This document shows, in pieces, positions 20,201 to 32,200 of a stretch of DNA of 43,162 nucleotides. Position 1 is the first letter of the stretch; the number at the start of each line of letters is the position of its first letter. Below the pieces are notes generated by a model. That model did not search any database and had not been told where the DNA came from. It saw only the letters and a list, made by a program, of their open reading frames with translations. The stretch is from assembly GCA_030141605.1 (NCBI GenBank), contig JAQGDQ010001389.1, forward strand, positions 1 through 43,162, in the 5' to 3' direction. Position numbers and translations under genes: made by a program. The DNA is from Tubiluchus corallicola. Its lineage: Eukaryota; Priapulida; Priapulimorpha; Priapulimorphida; Tubiluchidae.

Positions 20201-23200
20201 AGAATTTTCTCTGACTATGGGACCCCTGATTAACACTGCATTTCATACGTATCATTTATAACTCATTTCTAAGCTAGACTACGCACTCTTCTCTTACAGA
20301 ACGTAACAGTATATCTGAGTTAAACAATCATAGTTTACATATAATATAGGTGCAACATGAGTGGTTGTTGTTGACATCCTTCTGTCTCGGAAGACAATTG
20401 TGCGTGCGCCAAGAGAGTCGGTTATTGATCACATTGAAGGAGCTGCAGCGTCGACTGTGGCTGAGCAGTGCGATCCTTGAACGTCTCCAGGGCGCACGCC
20501 TGGGCAAGCTGTATGGAGATCCTGAGTTGCCCAGACAACAGGAACCCACTCTCTTCCTCCCTGGTGTAGTCCAAAGGAAAGCGGAGCGATATGTTTGGCA
20601 CCAGGTTGGCTGCAGGAGCTGCCGGAGTCAGTGAGCATGCTGCACCGGTCCGCCTTCGGGGCTCCACTCCTGATTTGGAAGGTTTACTCCTCTATACATG
20701 GCCGTTGGGTCACTTGACCTCCTCCGCCCTCTAGCTGTTGGCTGCTGGTGTAGCTCCTCCGCCTAGTGCAATATACAGTGTGGGCATCCCACACGCCTAC
20801 AGCACCTGGTATTCCTAGGTGGTCACCCATCCAGGCACTAACCGGGCTTTAAAAGTTGCTTAATTTCGGTGAACAGACGAGAACCGGTGTTTTCAATGTG
20901 ACATGGCCGTAGTGCAACATGAGTAATTCTCATTAATAAATGATGTAATTTACCTACCCCGATCCCAGAGTCCAGGAGAGGAATTTTGGGATAGATCCCA
21001 ATAAGCACAAAGTAGAACGGTTTAGTTGAACTTACACTTTAGAGTGTTTAGCCATGACGACACTTTCCTTCATCACGTTCAGTTTATCCGACAGCTTCTC
21101 TTTTTCGTGTCTCTCTTTCTCGTAAAGCTCCTGCACCTGTTTGAGTTCTAGTCGTAACGTGTCTTGTTGGGATCGTTCGTCCATGCTCTGCTTCTTCAAA
21201 CTATTTATGGTTTTCTGTTAAAGGACAAGAAAAGGGTACCTGAAGTAACTTTCAGAAAAATCACCTTAACAACTTATATTACTTTATAGCAATTTTATGC
21301 GTATATTGCACTCGCGTTGAAAGGGATTTTTTTGTTTTCATTTTAAATCTGCGGCAATGCTGTTCCGAAGTCGCCATTATATGACGTCATATACATGTAA
21401 TGTATATAATGTTATGTAATGTAATATAATGTATGTAATATAATGTAAATCAGGGGATGAAAAGGAAATGTTAAATTATGTCCCAAAAAACTTTCCGTGC
21501 AAATCTATTTTACTTAGGTTTTCGCTTACCTACTAGAAAGACTTATGTAACTAGAAAAGAAAATTAATAATTATTTAAAATGTTTTCACCAATTGGGAAA
21601 ATGTCGCTGACTCACCTCCAGGGTGCACCACTCACTAACCAAAAACGTATCTTTAATCTTATTGACAAGATACAGTAATTTTAAATTTTACTTAGTTAGT
21701 GACTTAGCTACGAATGCTCGGATTATCTTTTCGAACTTTACAAAATGTTATCTAAACTTGTTTCAAATGACTTATCACCAAAATGGCTGCGTCTAACGGT
21801 CATTGATTGAAGTCTAACGCTGATTGAAGTCCTGTGTGCAAAAAAGCAGTACGTAAGTGATATAAAATTTCAAGACAAATTTTTCAAGCTTTATGTAAGT
21901 GGAGGGTTTTCTTGTGCTTTAACAGAATGTGTGTTAGCAGCTAAATCTGTCTTAGATGAAGTCATGGACTTGGGACCACAAACAGTTCTACGCAATTGGT
22001 CATAAGATGACGTGAAGACAAATTGGACCCGTATGTTCAAGTGGCGGCACCCACGGATGAATTTATCGAAACAGATATCAATTTCAAATTAAGTTGCTTA
22101 AAAATAGAAGGAAAACGAGTTGCTCAGTGCCCTCATGCATTAAGACAGCACTGTTTCTATTATGCTATCTGTTGCATACCAGAAATCTTTGCCAAACTTA
22201 CACACACATATAAATAGTATTACAAGATGTCTTATTAGATCACATGCAAGATTTATTGCATGAAATCTTAAAATGTAAATATAATTCGTACCTGGTTTCA
22301 TTAGCTTACACAAATGACCTTGACGCAATAAAGCCGGAAGCAAAATCGACATAGCAACATAGGCTTACCTATTATCTACTTTAAAACAAAGGGAGGGGCC
22401 TTAAACGGTTGCCACGGCTACCAAAAACACGGCGCATACGAACCTGCATGTCTGTCTTTTCTCTTTCATAATTATTTTTCATCTTGAGTTCGTTTACATC
22501 ACGCATGGAATGCATATGGTCATGTTTTTCAGACTGTAAAAAAATAAGCCAGAAATAAAACAAATAAAAAGACACGTGTAGAAGCAACGATTCTTCCATG
22601 TAGTAAGATAAACATGATATGCAGAGGATGCGGTAATAATTTTATTGCGCATTAATTATCAATCATGATAGATTCCTTCACTAGGACAGTAGGGGTGAGC
22701 ATGGAGCGTTCGAGTTCGAATTCGATTCGAAAGTGTTGTGTTAGTTCATATTCGATTCGAAAGTGTTGTTTTAGTTTATATTCGATTCGAAAGTGTTGTG
22801 TTAGTTCATATTTGATTCGAAAGTGTTGTGTTAGTTCATATTCGATTCGAAAGTGTTGTTTTAGTTCAAATTCGATTCGAAAGTGTTGTTTTAGTTCAAA
22901 TTCGATTTGAAAGTGTTGTCTTAGTTCATATTCGATTCGAAAGTGTTGTTTTAGTTTATATTCGATTCGAAAGTGTTGTGTTAGTTCATATTTGATTCGA
23001 AAGTGTTGTGTTAGTTCATATTCGATTCGAAAGTGTTGTTTTAGTTTATATTCGATTCGAAAGTGTTGTGTTAGTTCATATTTGATTCGAAAGTGTTGTG
23101 TTAGTTCATATTCGATTCGAAAGTGTTGTTTTAGTTTATATTCGATTCGAAAGTGTTGTGTTAGTTCATATTTGATTCGAAAGTGTTGTGTTAGTTCATA

Positions 23201-26200
23201 TTCGATTCGAAAGTGTTGTTTTAGTTCATATTCGATTCGAAAGTGTTGTGTTAGTTCATATTCGATTCGAAAGTGTTGTGTTAGTTCATATTCGATTCGA
23301 AAGTGTTGTTTTAGTTCATATTCGATTCGAAAGTGTTGTGTTAGTTCATATTCGATTCGAAAGTGTTGTGTTAGTTCATATTCGATTCGAAAGTGTTGTT
23401 TTAGTTCATATTCGATTCGAAAGTGTTGTTTTAGTTCAAATTTGATTCGAAAGTGTTGTTTTAGTTCAAATTCGATTCGAAAGTGTTGTTTTAGTTTATA
23501 TTCGATTCGAAAGTGTTGTGTTAGTTCATATTTGATTCGAAAGTGTTGTGTTAGTTCATATTTGATTCGAAAGTGTTGTGTTAGTTCATATTCGATTCGA
23601 AAGTGTTGTGTTAGTTCATATTCGGTTCGAAAGTGTTGTGTTAGGTTGAAATTCGATTCGAAAGTGTTGTTTTAGTTCATATTCGATTCGAAAGTGTTGT
23701 GTTAGTTCATATTCGATTCGAAAGTGTTGTTTTAGTTCATATTCGATTTGAAAGTGTTGTTTTAGTTCATATTCGATTCGAAAGTGTTGTTTTAGTTCAT
23801 ATTCGATTCGAAAGTGTTGTTTTAGTTCAAATTCGATTCGAGTGTTGTTTTAGTTCATATTCGATTCGAAAGTGTTGTTTTAGTTCATGTTCGAATCGAA
23901 GGTGTTGTTTTAGTTCATATTCGATTCGAAGGTGTTGTTTTAGTTTATGTTCGATTTGAAAGTGTTGTTTTAGTTCATATTCGATTCGAAAGTGTTGTTT
24001 TAGTTCATATTCGATTCGAAAGTGTTGTGTTAGTTCATATTCGATTCGAAAGTGTTGTTTTAGTTCATATTCGATTCGAAAGTGTTGTGTTAGTTCATAT
24101 TCGATTCGAAAGTGTTGTTTTAGTTCATATTCGATTCGAAAGTGTTGTTTTAGTTCATATTCGATTCGAAAGTGTTGTGTTAGTTCATATTCGATTCGAA
24201 AGTGTTGTTTTAGTTCATATTCGATTCGAAAGTGTTGTGTTAGTTCATATTCGATTCGAAAGTGTTGTGTTAGTTCATATTCGATTCGAAAGTGTTGTGT
24301 TAGTTCATATTCGATTCGAAAGTGTTGTGTTAGTTCATATTCGATTCGAAAGTGTTGTGTTAGTTCATATTCGATTCGAAAGTGTTGTTTTAGTTCATAT
24401 TCGATTGAAAGTGTTGTTTAGTTCAATTCGATTGAAAGTGTTGTTTTAGTTCATATTCGATTCGAAAGTGTTGTGTTAGTTCATATTCGATTCGAAAGTG
24501 TTGTGTTAGTTCATATTCGATTCGAAAGTGTTGTGTTAGTTCATATTCGATTCGAAAGTGTTGTGTTAGTTCATATTCGATTCGAAAGTGTTGTGTTAGT
24601 TCATATTCGATTCGAAAGTGTTGTGTTAGTTCATATTCGATTCGAAAGTGTTGTTTTAGTTCATATTCGATTCGAAAGTGTTGTTTAAGCCTCCATCAGC
24701 ACAAATATGAGCTTGACTCTTATGTTTTCTGGAACTAGCCTAGATGATATTGAAATCCTGGTTTAAACAATGGACATGTGGTTACTAGTGCTTACCACAT
24801 AAATACAAACCCAGCCGTATTCACAAAATTCTGTCACACATGTGAAGCAGGACATGCATCCCAAAGTTTCTGGTTCAAATCCAGATTCAGCATAATTTTT
24901 TGTTTCTGATTTTCATGCTTTTGCTTCAAAAAGTCTGTTAAAAATGTGCGTTAATCTTTAAACATAACCAGAAACATTATAATTAAGATTATAAAATGTA
25001 AATATATTTAAATCAAATTGAATTAAGCTCACCTGTTCGTCCAGGTGTGCATTTATTTGCGAAAGTTTGTAATTTAGCTCCACCCTGTACCTGGCTTCAG
25101 CCTCCATTCGCAGCCTCTCAACAGCACCTTTATCTAGATAATGCATCTATAAAAATGCACGACTTTATGAATTAGTCTAAATATTTCTACACTCATATCT
25201 AGGTGAACTGTAAAGAAAGTTTTGTTGAACTGAACTGAAACTGAAGATTTGTCTGGTGGAAACCACAATCAACGGGAGATGTGCAACATTTTAACAGCAT
25301 AATTTCAGTTTTTGGTGGTGTTGGTGTTGGCGGTGCTGTTGTTGTTGGTGTTGTTGTTAGTGTTGGTAGTTTTGTTGGCGTTTGTGTTGTTGTTGGTGGT
25401 GGAGGTGGTGTTGTTGTTAGTGGCAGTGTTGGTGGTGTTGGTGTTGTTGTTGGTGGTGGAGGTGGTGTATTGTTGGTGGGGGTGTTGTTGGTGTTGGTAG
25501 TGTTGTTGGTGGTGGTGTTGTTGTTCGTGATGGTGGAGATGGTGTTGTTGGTGGTGGTGTTGTTGGTGGTGGTGGTGGAGATGGTGTTGTTGGTGTTGGT
25601 AGTGTTGGTGGTGTTGTTGTTGTTGGTGTTGGTAGTGTTGGTGGTGGTGGTGTTGTTGGTGGTGGAGATGGTGTTGTTGGTGTTGTTGTTGGTGGTGGTG
25701 GTGAAGATGGTGTTGTTGGTGGTGGTGTTGTTGTTCGTGATGGTGGAGATGGTGTTGTTGGTGGTGGTGTTGTTGTTGGTGTTGGTGGTGTTGTTGGTGG
25801 TGGTGGTGGAGATGGTGTTGTTGGTGTTGTTGGTAGTGTTGTTGGTGGTGGTGGTGGAGATGGTGTTGTTGGTGGTGTTGTTGTTGTTGGTGGTGTTGGA
25901 GGTGGTGGTGATTGTTTATTTTAGTGACACATTTTCATTTACATCAGCAATTATAATTTGGACTATAAACATGATTATATTTTGCGTAGAGACACAAATG
26001 TGACAAAGTGTGATACTTTCTCACCTTCACATGGTCCTTGTAGTGCACAAACTCTTCCTCCAACTTAGAGTTAGTCATGCGAAGTCTCTCACACGTTTTC
26101 TCTAGTGCCTTCATTCTTTCCATATCTGTCAACACACTTGAATATCATTCAGTCATCTGAATGTACGACATGACTAACTTTACACTTACTGAATAGCTTT

Positions 26201-29200
26201 CAACTCCTTCAGGATTAGACAATCATGCTAGACAATACTGCTAGACAATACTGCTAGACAATCATGCTAGGCAATACTGCTAGACAATCATGCTAGGCAA
26301 TACTGCTAGTCCACCGTGCTAGACAATACTGTCTGGACAATCGTTCAAGACAATACTGCTAGACAATCATGCTAGACTATCGTGCTAGGCAATAGTGCTA
26401 CACAAGACTGTCTAGACAAAACTGCTAGACAATCATGCTAGACAATACTGTCCGGACAATCATGCTAGACAATGATGCTACACAACACTGTCTAGACAAA
26501 ACTGCTAGATAATAGTCATAGACAATACTGTCTAGACAATCGTGCAAAACAATACTGTCTAGACAATACTGCTAGACAATACTGCTAGACAATACATACT
26601 GCTAGTCCATCATGCTAGACAATACTGCTGGGCCATCGTGCTAGACAATACTGTCTGGACAATCGTGCAAGACAATCATGCTAGACAATACATACTGCTA
26701 GTCCATCATGCTAGACAATACTGCTAGACAATACTGTCTAGACAATACTGCTAGACAATCGTGCAAGACAATACTGCTAGGCAATCATGCTAGACAAGAC
26801 TGCTAGACAATCATGCTAGACCATCATGCTAGACAATACTGTCTAGACAATCATGTTAGACAATACTGTCTAGACAATCATGCCAGACAATACTGCTAGT
26901 CCATCGTGCTAGACAATACTGCCAGACAATCATGTGACAAGAATATATTTTAATAATTACATTTGAGGCAATTTGATCAGTCAACCTTGACAAAAGAGCT
27001 GCATAAATACGAGCGAACTAAAGCGTAAAAGAAGTTGGTGGAAAGGGGTTAACTATGTGTTGGGGGGGACGATTGCTCCCCGTATTAGCTATGCCACTGT
27101 TTTTAACGAGAGAACCATAACTTACCCTGATGAGCCTCGTGGTACCGCCCCTCCATCTTCAAGCGCTTCTTCTGTTCCTTCTCCAAATCAGACCTAACAG
27201 CTTTCAGCTCATCTTTTAACTTGTCCGATTCCTCGGCTAGCCTATCTCTCTCTCTCTCGTACTCGAGAGGAGCGCCTCCGAGAAGAGAGTCCTGGTTTCT
27301 TTCCTGGCTCGCGTAACGACTGGCTTCTCGCTGAAAGCAAACAAATCAGACCTCTCTTAATTACGGTACAGACAAATAGAAAAACACAAAACTTACTAAA
27401 TACACTTGAGTCCCAGACCCCTTACGAGTCTCAATCTTCAAAACTAAAATAAAATGACGAAACAGTCTTGCAGCTTCCGCTAAGACGTAAATTAAATAAT
27501 TTGTTATAAATAATATTCTCACAAGTTCTTAGTCACAGCTTGCTATGTAAAGGATTCATACAAGAAAGGAGTCACATGGTGTGCTTGGCTACTAAGTTAA
27601 GAGGTGTCAGACCACGTTAGTGAGTGGACTGGTGACAATTCTAGACAACGTATCTGCCATATTTTCTTGAATAGAGAATATGTATCATAGCAACCCTTAC
27701 GTTGAGTACTGAATTTCTGTTTGCAGTGCATAGCATGAGTGACGGTAAATAAATCATGTCTTTGATGATTAACCTTTCTTTGTGGATTATTTGAATCAGT
27801 TTGCTTGTCAATTGTTCCAATCTACATATTTTATCGCATGAAACACAGAATGTAGTTTTGTTTTGCCTGCAACGTCACATTTTCTTCTTTTTTTCATTTT
27901 TAGGGCTGCAATTTCGTGGTGGGCGTGTCTTCAGATGAAACTTATTCAAGTTGGGACCAATCTGAGAGTGTATTGGGGAGGTGTGACTTTTTGTGATTGT
28001 TTATTTTATTTACTTGTGTCCTTATTAACTATATGTGCAGCTTGCAAACCAAAACCGTCTATAAGTCGGCATAGTTAAAACTACGTTATGATGTTTCAAA
28101 GTAGAATGCACCAAAATTTTGGTCAAATGTCAATTTTTTATTTTTTATAAAAGCAAATGCTAAATATATTGGACTCTTCTTATATTCTAGCATCAAATTA
28201 CCAAGAAAATGTCCAAAAATACTAAAAATTTAATTTTATAACCCCATGCCCATTTCTCCGTTTAGAAACTAGTCCTGCAATTGTAAAAAAACTTGTATTT
28301 TTAAACTCTGATTGTAGCTCGTGGAAGCAGTCATTATGCTTTGGTTTTTTCTGTTAACAAGCCCAAATCTTTGTCAGGAAGAGCCGCTTACTGGATTTAA
28401 ACATAGCTTGAATATGTTTTTGCAAAGTCCATAGCAACCATACTTTCATACGGTTGCTAAGCGTTTTGTAGAAATGCGACAAAAAACAATGGCTGACTTT
28501 AACAGTGATTTTCTCAAGATTATGTTTCTCAGTGTATAGCCTGCACCTCAACTTCAACGTGGATTATCTTAGCTTAGAAATAACATAGAATGATGAACTT
28601 GGTATCAAAATGATCCTTACGAAATTGAGATTCAGGATAAGTCAAAGGTAAAAAACTCACAGGTAATGAAGTCAAAGGTAAAAAAGTCACAGGTAATGAT
28701 GTCATTGGTAAAGAGTCACAGGTAATGAAGTCACAGGTAAAAAAGTCACAATTAAAAAAGTAACAGGTAAAAAAGGTACTACTACTGTTGCTGCTGCTGC
28801 TACTACGACTACTACTGCAACTACTGCTACTGCTATTACGATTACGACTACGACTAATTTCAGAAGCAGTTTCTAGAATTGTTCCATTTCTACAGGTAGA
28901 GGAGTCGCACAGAACGTTGGTGCATCTCACAGCTCATCAGATTACATCTTATTCCTGCATGCCGGATCCAGACTTCCTCGACATTTTGACTTCCACGCGC
29001 TGAACTGTCTTTCAGTTCCCGGTAATGTCCTTCCTGTTTGCAGCTGACATTTCTGTGTTATGACTTTTCTGTGTTTGGGGTAAGGGAAATGACTAAGTGG
29101 TTTCACTGTGCAAGTCAGCCAAAAGTTAGCCAAAGTCAGCCAGAAGTTAGCCAAAGTCAGCCAAAAGTTAGCCAAAGTCAGCCAAAAGTTAGCCAAAGTC

Positions 29201-32200
29201 AGCCAAAAGTTAGCCAAAGTCAGCCAAAAGTTAGCCAAAGTCAGCCAAAAGTTAGCCAAAGTCAGCCAGAAGTTAGCCAAAGTCAGCCAGAAGTTAGCCA
29301 AAATCAGCCAAAAGTTAACCAAAATCAGCCAAAAGTTAGCCAAAGTCAGCCAAAAGTTAACCAAAGTCAGCCAAAAGTTAGCCAAAATCAGCCAGAAGTT
29401 AGCCAAGGTCAGTGAAAAGTTAGCCAAAGTCAGCCAAAAGTTAGCCAAAGTCAGTCAAAAGTTAGCCAAAGTCAGCCAAAAGTTAGCCAAAGTCAGCCAA
29501 AAGTTAGCCAATGTCAGCCAAAAGTTAGCCAAAGTCAGCCAAAAGTTGCCATGTGAACGCTCAAACCGTTTTGAAAATGGTTTCAAATGGTTTCAGATAG
29601 AAGTAGTGATGCCAAGTATACGTGCCAAGGTTTTGATCACAATGTTACAAGAATAAAATAACAGAATCGCGTGATGTTACGGACGCTTTTGTAAAAACAC
29701 CAAAAATTTTGATCGTTCCATTAGATTTCTTCAAAGATACAGAATTTGAAAGAAAAAGTCCGAAAAAAATAAATGCGAGAAAAAAATTGTGTATTGCTAT
29801 CGCTAAAATTTACAGCAAGTTTTCACCTCTATGTGTCCACCATTTTCACTTCGAACTAGATGAAGACATTTCTTCCAACATCTGACACAATTTCTTACTT
29901 CCTTAAGGTGTGCTGCATCCCCGCACTCAGCAATTTTTACCTTTTGTTCCTTTGCATCAAACGACTCTGTGTGGCCATCGTTCATTTTCTGTTTAAAGCA
30001 CAAGAAAACCCTCTACTGACATAAAGCTTAAAAATTCGTCTTGTAATTTTATTCTACTTACATACTGCCTTTTTGCGTGCAGGACTTCAATCGACAGTAA
30101 CGCTGTATAAAACATGTAAATTTAAACTCTCGTGACAACCGTTTGATGCAGCCATTTTGACGATATGTTGTTTAAAACAAGTTTAGATAACACTGTGTAA
30201 AGTTTGAAAAAATAATCAAAGCATTCGTAGCGTACGAATTTAAAATTACTGTATCTTGTCAATAAGATTTAAAATAGGTTTTTGGTTAGTGAGTGGTGCA
30301 CCCTGGAGGGTGAGTGAGCGACATTTTACAAATTTGTGAGAACATTATTATTATTATTTAAAAATTATTAGTCTAGTTACTTAAGTCTTTCCAGCAGGTA
30401 AGTGAAATGCTAAATAATATAGATTTGCATTTGGAAAGATTTTGGACATAATTTAACATTTCCTTTTCTATAACTGATTTACGTTGTGCGAATATGACGT
30501 CACGTAATGGCGTGGTCGGAACAGTGTCGCGGGAGATTTAAAATGAAAACAAACAAAAAATCTTTTCAACGCGAGTACGATATGCGCATAAAATGCTGTA
30601 AAGTAGTATAATTTCTTAACGCGATTTTTTTGAAACCTACTTCAAGGTACCCCTTTTCTTGTCCTTTGAAGGAATTCCGGATACTGTAGTCCAGAGAGTT
30701 TTTTCAAAACAAATCTTTATCAGTGTTTAATTTTCTACGGTGAAGACCATGATATGAACTGATTCATTTCTTTATTGCTTTGCTACCATGTATTGAGTGA
30801 TTGGTACGTCAGTGAATGTGTCTGTTTTTCAGTTGATGATTAGCTAACATTGTTCCGACACTTTAAATTTTTAACATGCAAAAGTTTTATGGCCACAACC
30901 TATAAGCTGTTAAAACTATAAGCTTGTAACTTTTGCAGCCAATAACTAATGCATTGTAGTATCAGCCTGTGAAATTTCAGCTTTGCAGAGCACTTGCTTC
31001 TATATAATTGTAGTCTAAACGTTGTCACGTTTTTTCTATGCCACCCAGTACATTTGAGTGTGGTAGTCTGTAAGCTTCACAATGGAGTAACAGAATCCCG
31101 CAGATGAACACCACATCAAAGATAAAGACTGACATACTACTTAGTACAGCAACTCAGTACGGGTTTGCTTATTACTGTGGATGGAAATATAAAACACCGC
31201 GTTTCAAGGGGTAGGCCCCCATTTTATGCAAAACTTGTACCTCTTATTTTTAGAGAACGGGAACATGACTGGGGCAGTGTTGGCAACGGTGATTATAATT
31301 CGTGGGACTGCCACGGTTTCCCAGAAAGGGTGTTTTCCCGGACCCACCCATGCAAATTTTCCAGATAACTTCCTTCAAACAGCCTTCAGAAAAAAATTGC
31401 GCAACTGTTTGAGCACATTGGGAAAGAACAAGCACACTTCCGGAAAGGGGAGTAAATAATCTATAAGTCGAGGAAGTTTCGTTACGAGAGATGTCCAGCA
31501 GACGAAACAGGAGGGATATATTTTGCAGTTCTTTTCAACCCCCATTGTTTTTTTTTGGTTTGAGAAATTATGTGGCTGTTACAGGCATTGTCATCACCCA
31601 TTGTTCTACAGTGTTAGAGATTATATGTGCAAGTTGCATCTGTCAGTCTATTATCGTATAAGAAGCAGTAAGCAAGAGTATTCTAGGGGGTGAGGGTGGG
31701 GTGGGGGGCGGTGGTTGTTTAATAACGTTTGTCATAGCATATAAATTTTCAATTTTACACAGAATGTTTTGCGTAGGTTTTCAATGCTCTTGTGTAGTTG
31801 GTGTTGTAGGTGTCGTCATCGTAGTCATCATCATCATCATCATCATCACCATGTGAGGTGGTGGATTTGACGTGATGTGATGTGGTATGGTGTAGTGGCT
31901 GTGGTGAGTTGTGCTGTGAATGGTGTGGCATGGTGGGTGTGGCGTGATGTGATTGGTGTCATAGGGTGGGCATGGATTGGTGTGGGTGGTGTGGTGTGGG
32001 TTGCATGTTGTAGGTGATGTAGTACGGGTGTTGTAGTGTAGTGTAATGTAGATTAAGTGATGTGGTCTGACGTAAGTGGTGTAGTGTGGCTTGCATGTTG
32101 TAGGTGATGTAGTACGGGTGTTGTAGTGTAGTGTGATGTAGATTAAGTGATGTGGTCTGATGTAAGTGGTGTAGTGTGGCTTGCATGTTGTAGGTGATGT

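Noticed and set aside
22023-22217. 64-codon ORF (MDPYVQVAAPTDEFIETDIN...)
   Set aside because: Intronic, on the strand opposite the gene, no recognisable domain. It could be a decayed transposon piece but I cannot support that.
22665-24688. Long plus-strand ORFs of repeating 10-residue peptides (SIRKCCVSSY, VHIRFESVVL)
   Set aside because: They come from a 30-bp tandem repeat whose period is a multiple of three. Several frames are open at once and the array sits in an intron on the opposite strand.
25281-26003. 240-codon Val/Leu/Gly-rich ORF
   Set aside because: Pure GGT/GTT repeat translation inside an intron of the coiled-coil gene; it even runs close to exon g on the other strand.
28354-28557. 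67-codon basic ORF, minus strand
   Set aside because: In the large intron without phase-compatible splice sites that I could find; no family recognised.
28942-29656. Overlapping ORFs on both strands (SQPKVSQ, KLAKVSQ, LANFWLT repeats)
   Set aside because: Artefact of the 21-bp array; open in several frames with no signal of selection visible.
21222-30665. A single large transposon bounded by ~700-bp inverted repeats
   Set aside because: Each flanking copy has its own two termini and the interior holds exons of the host gene, so these are two separate MITE insertions.
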